Source: Anaerolineae bacterium (GTDB lineage: Bacteria; Chloroflexota; Anaerolineae; B4-G1). From it: DNA of 23,388 nt. The stretch lies in contig JAUWNP010000058.1 in assembly GCA_030612585.1 (NCBI GenBank), positions 1 to 23,388 on the forward strand, read 5' to 3'. This document shows positions 14,920-21,414 of the stretch, one piece after another; position 1 is the first letter of the stretch, and every line of letters begins with the position of its first letter. The notes below the pieces were generated by a model. That model searched no databases. It was not told the origin of the DNA and was given only the letters and a program-made list of their open reading frames with translations. The position numbers and the translations under genes are program-made.

Positions 14920-15705
14920 GCTCGAAATACAACGGGAAATCGTAGCAGTTCTGAGGCCCCCTAAGGCCCTTCACAGTCCTTCTGCGGCGTTTGGCAAATT
15001 CATCAACCCCACCCTCAACGGCCGGCATGCCACTAGACGCACTCTGTGGCCTCCCAAGCGCTTTTGGGTTTCGTTCTGCTACGAATCCCCACAACGAATA
15101 GCAATGAAGAATACGCGGGCAGAAGGAGGAGGGTATAGTGTGAGAAGGATAGAGGCTTGAGTGACAATTCAGGGGCAAGGTAGAGGAGATTGCCCACAGC
15201 TTTGGGGAGAGCAAGTGGTGTAAGCGGCTTGGTAACACCAGCATTTGACTTGACAGGCACGTTCATCCCCGCCCGAGACTGAACAGTTTTCCCTTCCGGA
15301 GGTGAAAGTGCCCCTCATCGTCCCTCCGCCAGGGCGACAGGTAGAGCCCGGCGAGTACGGCGACGCCTGGGCCTGGGACAGGGCCGGATATGCAACTGTG
15401 GCTGCCCCGGTTGGAGTGGGTGGAGGGAGAGACAGTGAAAAGGCATCCTGAACCAGCGAATACGCTCAGATTTCAGGGTCGAACAGGAAATCTACGTCTA
15501 CAACGGGCCAGCGCCACATGCGTAACGGTAGCCCCCCACAACGCCCATCCAATTTGCCACCCCGTAGGGGCGCGGTAACCGCGCCCCCACCCGGTTCACC
15601 CAGCAGTGGAGTTCAGGTAACGCTCGGTCGCCAGTACCAGTTCCTCCGTCTCCCAAAGCGGCGCATGCCACACCTCACTACTCATTTACTCGTTCACTCA
15701 ACAAC
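14920..15705. other. Long intergenic region without a convincing gene
   Basis: Between the operon promoter and the MoxR stop codon I see no recognisable protein family, tRNA or rRNA. Two short frames are possible but weak. A minus-strand 77-residue frame (15033-15266) has one hydrophobic segment (SHYTLLLLPAYSSLLFVVG). A plus-strand 49-residue frame (15302-15451) starts at GTG and has the odd composition PPPGRQVEPGEYGDAWAWDR. Neither has a good ribosome-binding site or a family I know. The region also contains the 15567-15587 palindrome. An 8 bp periodic stretch (ctcattta-ctcgttca-ctcaacaa) runs into the MoxR stop codon. Decayed genes are possible. Confidence 0.5.
15567..15587. repeat. Perfect GC-rich palindrome, REP-like
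   Basis: GGGGCGCGGT-A-ACCGCGCCCC is a 10 bp perfect inverted repeat with a 1 nt centre, embedded in CCGTAGGGGCGCGG-type sequence resembling dispersed extragenic palindromes of many bacteria. No T-run follows. It lies 120 bp downstream of the MoxR gene. Whether it is repeated elsewhere in the genome cannot be seen here. Confidence 0.6.
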
Positions 15706-16686
15706 TTACTCCTCCGATACCACTCTCAACACCTCCCCCACCACGTCGTCCGTGCCCACCCCCTCCGCCTGGCCCTCGAAGTTGAGCAAGATGCGGTGGC
15801 GCAGCGCGGCCGGGGCGACCGCCCGCAGGTCGGCAAAGGCGACGTTGTAGCGACCGTCCAGCAGCGCCGTGACTTTGCCGCCCAGGATGAGCGCCTGCGC
15901 GCCACGGGGGCTGGAGCCATAGCGCACGTACCGCTGCACCGTCTCCGGGGCCGTGTCGCTCTCAGGGTGAGTGGCGATCGTCAGGCGGGCGGCGTAGTCG
16001 GCCACGGGCGAGGCGACGGGCACTTGTCGCGCCAACTCCCCCATCGCCAGCACAGTAACCCCGTCGGCCACGACCTCGACCTCCGGTTCTGCATCACCCG
16101 TGGTGCGGTTCAGAATCTCCACCAGTTCCTGCGAGGAGGGGTACTCGACGTTGACCTTGAACAGGAAGCGGTCCACCTGGGCCTCCGGCAGCGGGTAGGT
16201 GCCTTCCATCTCAATGGGATTCTGCGTCGCCAGCACCAGGAAGGGAGGCTCCAGCGTGTAGGAGCGGTTGGCGACGGTGACGGTACACTCCTGCATCGCC
16301 TCCAAGAGCGCACTCTGGGTCTTGGGGGTGGCGCGGTTGATCTCGTCGGCCAGGAGCAGGTTGGTGAACACCGGCCCCGGCTGGAAGCGGAACTCCCGCC
16401 GCCCGTCCTCTGTCTCCTCCAGAATGTCGGTGCCGGTGATGTCGGCCGGCATCAGGTCGGGGGTGAACTGGATGCGGGCGAACTTGAGATCAAGCACTCG
16501 CGCCAGCGTGCGCACCAGCATCGTCTTACCCAGGCCGGGCACACCCTCCAGCAGCGCGTGCCCCCCGGCGACGAGACAGACGAGCGTATGGCGAATCACC
16601 TCCCGCTGGCCGACGATGTACTTGCCGATCTCGGCCTCGATGCGGGCGGCTGTTTCGCGGAATTGTTCGGGTGAGATTTCGGGCAT
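15706..16686 (-). CDS. MoxR-family AAA+ ATPase
   Basis: 326 residues, usual length for MoxR (AAA_3). Walker A is GVPGLGKT (48-55), with the typical MoxR FTPDLMPADITGTDIL segment. Walker B is LLADEINRATPKTQSALLEAM (Asp114, Glu115). Sensor region ATQNPIEMEGTYPLPEAQVDRFLF and a C-terminal lid with YGSSPRGAQALILGGKVTALLDGR and DLRAVAPAALRHRILLNFE follow. MoxR ATPases act as chaperones in maturation of protein complexes, normally beside a DUF58 protein. Here no DUF58 or transglutaminase gene is adjacent; instead it ends a minus-strand run after the isomerase-like gene (24 bp gap). The DUF4175-like membrane protein at 21415-22962 may be its separated partner. AAAGGA precedes the ATG. Confidence 0.93.
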   Translation of the reverse strand: MPEISPEQFRETAARIEAEIGKYIVGQREVIRHTLVCLVAGGHALLEGVPGLGKTMLVRTLARVLDLKFARIQFTPDLMPADITGTDILEETEDGRREFRFQPGPVFTNLLLADEINRATPKTQSALLEAMQECTVTVANRSYTLEPPFLVLATQNPIEMEGTYPLPEAQVDRFLFKVNVEYPSSQELVEILNRTTGDAEPEVEVVADGVTVLAMGELARQVPVASPVADYAARLTIATHPESDTAPETVQRYVRYGSSPRGAQALILGGKVTALLDGRYNVAFADLRAVAPAALRHRILLNFEGQAEGVGTDDVVGEVLRVVSEE

Positions 16687-16709
16687 TGTAGCATCCTTTC
16701 AGTCCTCAT

Positions 16710-17540
16710 CTACTCAAAATGGTTCCGACAGAACGCCAACGCCCGGCGCAGCGCCGCCAGGCACCCCGCCTCATCCCCGGCGTCCAATGCGTCGGGGTGG
16801 CACTCGACGGTGATAACTCCCTGGTAGTCAGCGCGGGCCAGGAGGCGCAGGAACTCCGCCAGTGGCAACTTGCCGTCCGGCGGCGAGCGGTGCTCCCGGC
16901 CATCGTAGTTGGAAATGTGCACGTGCACCACCCGCTCCCGCAGTTGCTCGTAGACCGCCAGCGGGTCCAGCCCCCAGGTGCCCAGGTGGGTTGTGTCGAG
17001 CGTAAGATGAGGAAAACGGCCCAGTTCGGCGGGACTATTGAACCAGTAGCCATTGAGCGCCAGGCCCAGGAACTGTTTCGCTGGCATGTTCTCGACCCCA
17101 ATCGTGATCCCTGTTTCGGCCTCCAACTCCACCAACCCATTGCACAAGAAATGGTAGTAGGGCTCACGGCGGGGCAGCGGCACCGGCAGGCGGAAACGGC
17201 GCGGGCGGTGTCCGTGCCAGTACCCCCCGATGGTATGGAAACGGAACGGCAGGTGAGTCACGATCATTGACGCCCCAACCTCCTGCGCCAACACCACGGT
17301 GCGCCGGAGCCGGCCCAACTGGTCGAACGGCCAATCGGGCACCTCAACGACGAATGGGCTGTGCACGGCGACGATGGGCAGGCCGTAGTCGGCAGCCAGC
17401 CGGCGCAGATAGGCCGGCTGGCGGGTGTCCCAGCGATGATCCACCAGCACCTCGATACCATCGTAGCCGGCCTTGGCCGCCAGTTCAAAGACGCGGGCAG
17501 TACCATAACTATACAGTGAGCCGGTGGAAAGCGCAATCAT
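16710..17540 (-). CDS. Sugar phosphate isomerase/epimerase-like (xylose isomerase-like TIM barrel)
   Basis: 276 residues of the AP endonuclease 2/xylose isomerase-like superfamily. Features are N-terminal IALSTGSLYSYGTARVFELAAKAGYDGIEVLVD, AVHSPFVVEVPD, MIVTHLPFRFH, ITIGVENMPAK (Glu of the metal site), LTLDTTHLGTWG (Asp/His), VVHVHISNYDG and a late VITVECHPDAL (Glu). These supply the usual Glu/Asp/His/Glu metal cluster. The substrate cannot be assigned; superfamily members isomerise or epimerise sugars and inosose, or cleave abasic DNA. The ATG follows directly after a 16 bp tandem repeat and has no Shine-Dalgarno sequence, yet homology supports this start. It lies between the M3 peptidase and MoxR genes. 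Confidence 0.85.
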   Translation of the reverse strand: MIALSTGSLYSYGTARVFELAAKAGYDGIEVLVDHRWDTRQPAYLRRLAADYGLPIVAVHSPFVVEVPDWPFDQLGRLRRTVVLAQEVGASMIVTHLPFRFHTIGGYWHGHRPRRFRLPVPLPRREPYYHFLCNGLVELEAETGITIGVENMPAKQFLGLALNGYWFNSPAELGRFPHLTLDTTHLGTWGLDPLAVYEQLRERVVHVHISNYDGREHRSPPDGKLPLAEFLRLLARADYQGVITVECHPDALDAGDEAGCLAALRRALAFCRNHFE

Positions 17541-17541
17541 G

Positions 17542-17573
17542 TTGGTAAATTGGTGGATTGGTAAATTGGTGGA
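17542..17573. repeat. Two tandem copies of a 16 bp unit next to a start codon
   Basis: TTGGTAAATTGGTGGA occurs twice in tandem, then a partial TTG. It begins 1 bp upstream of the isomerase-like start codon and occupies the position where its ribosome-binding site would be. Composition is related to the TTGGT-containing heptamers at 19389 and 23361. Confidence 0.85.
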
Positions 17574-17600
17574 TTGTTCACGCCGATCGTGACTTCTGGG

Positions 17601-19370
17601 TTACAAGGCTGCCAGTTCATCCAGGAAACCTTGTAAGACGTCGAAGCCCCCCTGCCAGAAGTCGGGCGAGGCCATGTCGAAGCCGGCCTCGCTGATGATG
17701 TGCTCCGGGCTCTGCGAACCGCCGTAGGCCAGGATGCGCAAGAAGCGGGGCACGAACGAGATCCCCTCATTCTTGTATTGCTGGTACAGCGCCAGCACCA
17801 GCAGGTGGCCGAAACTGTAGGCGTAGCAGTAGAAAGGCGTCGAATAGATGTGGGGGATGGCTATCCATTCCCAGCGGAAGTCGTCGGAAACATCAACCGC
17901 ATCGCCGAACTGCTCGTGCAGGTTGTCCATGTAGAGCGCACAGAGGTCATCGGCCGTCACGCCCTCCACGGCCCGCTCGTGCGCCTCCAACTCGAACAGG
18001 ACGAAATATGCCTGGCGGGCGATGGTCGCATAAGCACCATCCAGCACCCTGGCCAGCAGGTCACGCCGCACAGTCGGGTCATCCTCCTCGCGGAGCAAGC
18101 GGTCGTTCAGTGCCATCTCGGAGAAGACAGATGCAGTCTCGGCCAGGGGGAGCACCGAGTGGAAGGTGAATGCGGAGTGATCTCCAGCCATCAGCGCGTG
18201 GACGGCGTGGCCAAGTTCGTGCGCCAACGTGAGCACGTCGTCTACCTTCCCCACGTAATTCGTCAGTACCCAGGGCGTGACACCAGGCAGCATCCCGGCG
18301 CAGAAGGCCCCCCCGCGCTTGCCCGGCCGTATCTCCGAATCGATGTGACCGTCGGCGAAAACCCGCCGGGCGTGCTCCGCCAACGTGGGCGAAAGTTGTG
18401 TGAAACTGTCGAACACCATGCTGACAGCCTCGGGAAAGGGATAGGTCCTACCAGATGTCTGGAGAGGCGCATAAACGTCGTAACGGCTCAACCGCTCCAC
18501 ATCCAGCCAGCGGGCCTTCAGCCGGAAGTAGCGGTGGAAAATCGGCATGTTCTCGCGGCAGACGTCCAACAGTGTCTTGACCACGGGATCGGGGATGTCG
18601 TTGGCCAGGTTGCGAACGGCGACCGGCGAGGAGATACCGCGCAAGGTCACGTTCTCGCTGGCCCAATCGCGCACGAGGTGATTGTAGATCTGCGCCAGGA
18701 CTGTTCCCTGGTCGCTGTAGACACGGAACAGTTCCTGATACGCCACGGCACGCACCTCCGGCGACGGGTCGCGGACGTAGGCAGCCAGTTCAGCCCGCGT
18801 CATCTCCTTCATCTCGCCGTCTATCTCCAATTTGAAGGAGAAGCGATTGGTGATCATATCATACAACTTCACCAGCGCGTTCGGCCCGTTGACGTCTTTC
18901 AGGTTGATGATTTTCTCCTCGGGCTCCGACAGCGTGTATGGCTTGAAACGGCGGAGAGACTCCAGGTAGTAGGCATAGTCCCCGCTGGCGGCGATCAAAC
19001 GGCGGGCAGGCTTTTCGTCCAACCCCTTCCACCAGAGCGAGAAAAACAGCAGCCGGTTCTGTACTTCGGCCGACAACTGCTCCATCCGTCCCAGGAAAGC
19101 CAGCGCGTCCTGCGATTGGGTGTCCTCAGCAAACCAGAGATGAGCATAGCCGGTCAGCCGCGTGTCAGTGACCTGGATGGCCTCATAAAGACGCATCAAC
19201 TCCAGAAACTCCTCGCTGCCCATCTCCGGCGAGAGAGACTCGCGGCTGTTCTCGAACTGCGCCACCTGCTGCTCCAGTTCCCCCAGAATACGCTCTAACT
19301 CCGCTCCCTCATGCGCCGGTAGCAACGCTTCGAGAGTCCAACCCGATTGCTCAAAATTATGCTCCTTCAC
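17601..19370 (-). CDS. M3-family oligoendopeptidase (PepF-like)
   Basis: About 589 residues, the normal size for oligoendopeptidase F, a cytoplasmic zinc metallopeptidase that cleaves medium-length peptides. The catalytic motif is LAHELGHAVHALMAG (HELGH at about 384-388) with the third ligand in AETASVFSEM (Glu about 411). The family's C-terminal substrate-binding HIYSTPFYCYAYSFGHLLVLALY follows and contains the conserved His/Tyr residues. I prefer GTG 19370 as start because AGGAGG lies 4 nt upstream. An ATG at 19391 in the same frame lies inside a heptamer repeat and has no such site. It is downstream of the Nudix and HAD genes. It might recycle peptides taken up by the family-5 importer, but the operons are separate. 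Confidence 0.93.
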   Translation of the reverse strand: MKEHNFEQSGWTLEALLPAHEGAELERILGELEQQVAQFENSRESLSPEMGSEEFLELMRLYEAIQVTDTRLTGYAHLWFAEDTQSQDALAFLGRMEQLSAEVQNRLLFFSLWWKGLDEKPARRLIAASGDYAYYLESLRRFKPYTLSEPEEKIINLKDVNGPNALVKLYDMITNRFSFKLEIDGEMKEMTRAELAAYVRDPSPEVRAVAYQELFRVYSDQGTVLAQIYNHLVRDWASENVTLRGISSPVAVRNLANDIPDPVVKTLLDVCRENMPIFHRYFRLKARWLDVERLSRYDVYAPLQTSGRTYPFPEAVSMVFDSFTQLSPTLAEHARRVFADGHIDSEIRPGKRGGAFCAGMLPGVTPWVLTNYVGKVDDVLTLAHELGHAVHALMAGDHSAFTFHSVLPLAETASVFSEMALNDRLLREEDDPTVRRDLLARVLDGAYATIARQAYFVLFELEAHERAVEGVTADDLCALYMDNLHEQFGDAVDVSDDFRWEWIAIPHIYSTPFYCYAYSFGHLLVLALYQQYKNEGISFVPRFLRILAYGGSQSPEHIISEAGFDMASPDFWQGGFDVLQGFLDELAAL

Positions 19371-19388
19371 ACGTCCTCCTCGTTGTAC

Positions 19389-19445
19389 CATTGTTCATTG
19401 TTTCATTGTCCATTGTTCATTGGTCATTGGTCATTGGTCATTCGT
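19389..19445. repeat. Heptamer tandem repeat array (CATTGGT-type)
   Basis: Eight consecutive units of CATTGTT/CATTGGT/CATTCGT type, seven of 7 bp and one of 8 bp. On the minus strand each unit reads ACCAATG, so the array contains ATG and TGA triplets in rotating frames. It provides the stop codon and last residues (MTNDQ) of the Nudix frame and an upstream in-frame ATG for the M3 peptidase. The same unit recurs at 23361-23388. Confidence 0.9.
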
Positions 19446-19832
19446 CTCGCCCGCCGCACCCACTCCCGCTCCGCATCGAAGGTCAGGGCCGCCAGCGCCT
19501 CGTCCCAGGTGAGCCAGGCGGGGTCGAACTGCTCCTCCCCACCAGAAGGCGAACCTTCCGGGCCATCGGCCAGCGCCATCAGGAAGTAGCACTCACTGCG
19601 CACGACGTGCCGCTCCTTGTAGTCAAACTCGACCACCTGCGCGCCCAGGTCGGCCTTGAACACCACGGCGTAACCGCTCTCCTCACGGGTCTCGCGCAGC
19701 GCCGCCGCCTGCACGCTCTCCCCCGGCTCGACGTGTCCCTTGACGCACCTCGCCCCGGTTGAGACGGCGCAACACCAGCACACGGCCATCGTGCACGACC
19801 ACGCCGCCGGCAGCAGTGTAGCTCACTACCAC
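19424..19832 (-). pseudogene. Nudix hydrolase with a frameshift
   Basis: The Nudix box GHVEPGESVQAAALRETREESGY is complete (G-x5-E-x7-REUxEExGU) and followed by a normal C-terminal half. The expected N-terminal strands lie in another frame: a GTG at 19832, with GGAGG 6 nt upstream, begins VVVSYTAAGGVVVHDGRVLV and LRRLNRGEVR. The two frames meet around 19740-19750, where about two bases are missing, or one is extra, in what should encode the (L)VKGHVEPGE turn. The total span is 409 nt, one base over a multiple of three, and would encode about 136 residues, right for the diadenosine polyphosphate/MutT-like group. The start overlaps the HAD stop by 7 nt. Either a real pseudogene or a sequencing error. 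Confidence 0.8.
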
Positions 19833-20518
19833 GACGCACCTCCCAGCAAGTCGTCCAGCGCCACTCGTACATCCTCCAATGAGAGAAGGATACGGTGGGC
19901 CTCGGTGAAGAAGTGCCGCAAGACGACCCGTGGGTTCGGCACGGCCACACAGACCATCCCCGCCGCCCGAGCAGCAGCGACCCCCAACGGAGCGTCCTCC
20001 AGCGCCAGGCAGCGGGCTGGGGGCACACCCAGCCGTGCTGCCGCCAGCAGATAGACGTCGGGGGCAGGCTTGCCCCGCGCCACCTCGTCCCCCGTGGCGA
20101 TGGCCTGGAAAAAACTCTCTATCGCCAACGTCCGCAAGACCAGCGTCACGTATCGCCGGTGACCGGAGGTAGCAATCCCCAGCGGAAGCCCACGCTCATC
20201 AGCCAGTTCATCCAGCAAGGGATAAAGACCAGGACAAGGGCGGAGTCGGGTCGGGACCGCATCCAGGAACAACCGGTCCCGCTCGTCCGCTGCCTGCTGG
20301 GGGCTAGTAGGAAGCCGGAAGCGCTCGCAGATGAGCCGAGCCGAGTCCACCACCCGTAGCCCCAGTATATCCAACATCGTCTGGGAGTCCAGCCGGTGCC
20401 CATAGCGGGCCAGCACTCGGTTCCAGGCCCACTCCGCCAGCGGCTCGCTATCCACCATCAGGCCATCCAGGTCAAAGATGACTGCTCGTGGTGAAGGATG
20501 ACTAGAACATTGATTCAT
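19826..20518 (-). CDS. HAD-superfamily hydrolase, beta-phosphoglucomutase-like
   Basis: 230 residues, HAD subfamily IA. Motif I is FDLDGLMVDSE (nucleophile Asp16, Asp18), motif II is in IATSG, motif III is the Lys of ARGKPAPDVYLLAAARLG, and motif IV is LALEDAPLGVAAARAAGM. The helical cap between residues 20 and 90 is of the phosphoglucomutase/phosphatase type (LDILGLRVVDSARLI). It dephosphorylates or isomerises a small phosphorylated metabolite in the cytoplasm; the specific substrate is not evident. The ATG is preceded by AAGGGG. It is the first gene of a run that continues with the overlapping Nudix frame and the M3 peptidase. Confidence 0.9.
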   Translation of the reverse strand: MNQCSSHPSPRAVIFDLDGLMVDSEPLAEWAWNRVLARYGHRLDSQTMLDILGLRVVDSARLICERFRLPTSPQQAADERDRLFLDAVPTRLRPCPGLYPLLDELADERGLPLGIATSGHRRYVTLVLRTLAIESFFQAIATGDEVARGKPAPDVYLLAAARLGVPPARCLALEDAPLGVAAARAAGMVCVAVPNPRVVLRHFFTEAHRILLSLEDVRVALDDLLGGASW

Positions 20519-20656
20519 TGCCCCTTACCATACCCTGTTCCAAAGTAAGCGTCTAGCGGATCCTCGCCTCAAACCGATATGTGATAGGACGCAGATTCAC
20601 GCAGATTTTCGCAGATAAGATAAGTATTAGCCTCACTTTCCGAGTACATTGTCTAT
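20519..20656. other. Intergenic segment with direct repeats (ACGCAGATT type)
   Basis: The segment upstream of the divergent HAD and antitoxin genes contains three near-tandem units, ACGCAGATTC, ACGCAGATTT and TCGCAGATAA (20589-20618), with 10 bp periodicity. Similar GCAGATT tracts are common intergenic repeats in environmental genomes. I see no gene and no clear promoter for the HAD gene here. Confidence 0.55.
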
Positions 20657-20685
20657 TTGCATCAAGGTTCTGGCTATGCTATAAT
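20657..20685 (+). promoter_or_regulatory. Promoter of the TumA/TumE-like operon
   Basis: Extended -10 TGC-TATAAT (TATAAT at 20680-20685), 17 bp after a weak -35 TTGCAT (20657-20662). The predicted start is near 20692, about 25 nt before the antitoxin ATG at 20717. The -10 is convincing, the -35 is not. Confidence 0.65.
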
Positions 20686-20716
20686 CTCAGCCAATATACC
20701 CACGTGCGAGGTGAAG

Positions 20717-21013
20717 ATGGCAGAACAAGTGATTGTGATGGCACCAACAGGACAGGCCGTTCTGCGCCCCCTGATCGAAGCGGCGATGCGTACTCAGTTG
20801 CGCGTCATTGAGACCGGTCTGCGGCGCACAGAACGCCGGTTGCGGGGTTTTGAGCGCCAATACAATATGAGTAGCGCAGAATTCTACCAGTGCCTGACCC
20901 AGGACCAGATAGAAGAAACCCTGGAGACTATCGAGTGGGCCGGCGAATATCAGACCTGGCTGCGATTGCACCGACAGTACGAGACACTCCTGGGAGCACA
21001 CGTTGCGGATTGA
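20717..21013 (+). CDS. Probable antitoxin of a TumE-type toxin-antitoxin pair
   Basis: 98 residues, predicted helical and basic, with RVIETGLRRTERRLRGFERQ, then YNMSSAEFYQCLTQDQ and a Trp-rich end EWAGEYQTWLRLHRQYETLL. The MSSAEFY / EW...Y pattern is typical of short proteins that precede DUF6516/TumE toxins. No obvious helix-turn-helix is visible, so DNA binding is uncertain. The start is ATG 20717 with GAGGTGA just upstream; in-frame codons further 5' lie in the promoter. It overlaps the next gene by 11 nt. It would neutralise the toxin encoded next, by direct binding if this is a type II system. The assignment rests mainly on the neighbour. Confidence 0.7.
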   Translation: MAEQVIVMAPTGQAVLRPLIEAAMRTQLRVIETGLRRTERRLRGFERQYNMSSAEFYQCLTQDQIEETLETIEWAGEYQTWLRLHRQYETLLGAHVAD

Positions 21014-21410
21014 AGAATACTTCAATGCGATTCGAGAAACCATTGATGGAAGTCCGATCATCCAGTCAGCCAGCGTGACCTACGACAAACGTAGCACGCA
21101 TATCGGTTTCGTCCGGGGTGACCTCTACTTGCTGAACGGGTCCCGATTGCATTTCCGCGAATTCGTAGACACTGAAACAGACATTGAGCGCTATACGTAT
21201 GCGTACCAATATCAACGAGAAAACGAGGAGTTTGTCTTTCGCTACGACAACACCGACCATCACCGTTCCCTCAACTTACCCACGCACCCACACCATAAGC
21301 ACGAGGGCATCGGAGATCGTATTGTAGCCTCCTCGGGTCCTACCTTGGCCCAGGTACTGATTGAAATCGAGGGCCTCATAGACCTGACCCAGGACGCGGG
21401 CGACACGTAG
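21003..21410 (+). CDS. TumE-like toxin (DUF6516)
   Basis: 135 residues with the DUF6516/TumE pattern: a conserved N-terminal strand block (VTYDKRSTHIGFVRGDLYLLNGSRLHFREFVD, split here by a turn), RYTYAYQYQ, FRYDNTDHHRSL, the His-rich THPHHKHEG and a C-terminal SSGPTLAQVLIEIEGLID helix. TumE proteins are toxins of type II systems first noted in Tn3-family transposons and widespread in bacterial chromosomes. The mechanism is not certain to me; the His cluster would fit a nuclease. The start is TTG 21003, inside the antitoxin's last codons, with GGAG 6 nt upstream, so translation is coupled. It ends 4 bp before the convergent membrane-protein gene. Confidence 0.82.
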   Translation: MRIEEYFNAIRETIDGSPIIQSASVTYDKRSTHIGFVRGDLYLLNGSRLHFREFVDTETDIERYTYAYQYQRENEEFVFRYDNTDHHRSLNLPTHPHHKHEGIGDRIVASSGPTLAQVLIEIEGLIDLTQDAGDT

Positions 21411-21414
21411 TTTC

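Noticed and set aside
14882..15244. A 120-codon minus-strand frame covering the operon promoter
   Set aside because: It runs through the -35/-10 elements, has no ribosome-binding site and low-complexity sequence; the promoter explanation is stronger.
17700..19298. A 532-codon plus-strand open frame antisense to the M3 peptidase
   Set aside because: It mirrors the codon bias of the GC-rich peptidase gene, has no family features or ribosome-binding site, and the minus strand carries the HELGH motif.
19389..19445. CRISPR-like array
   Set aside because: Units are 7 bp and contiguous, with no unique spacers or longer conserved repeats; it is a simple tandem repeat.
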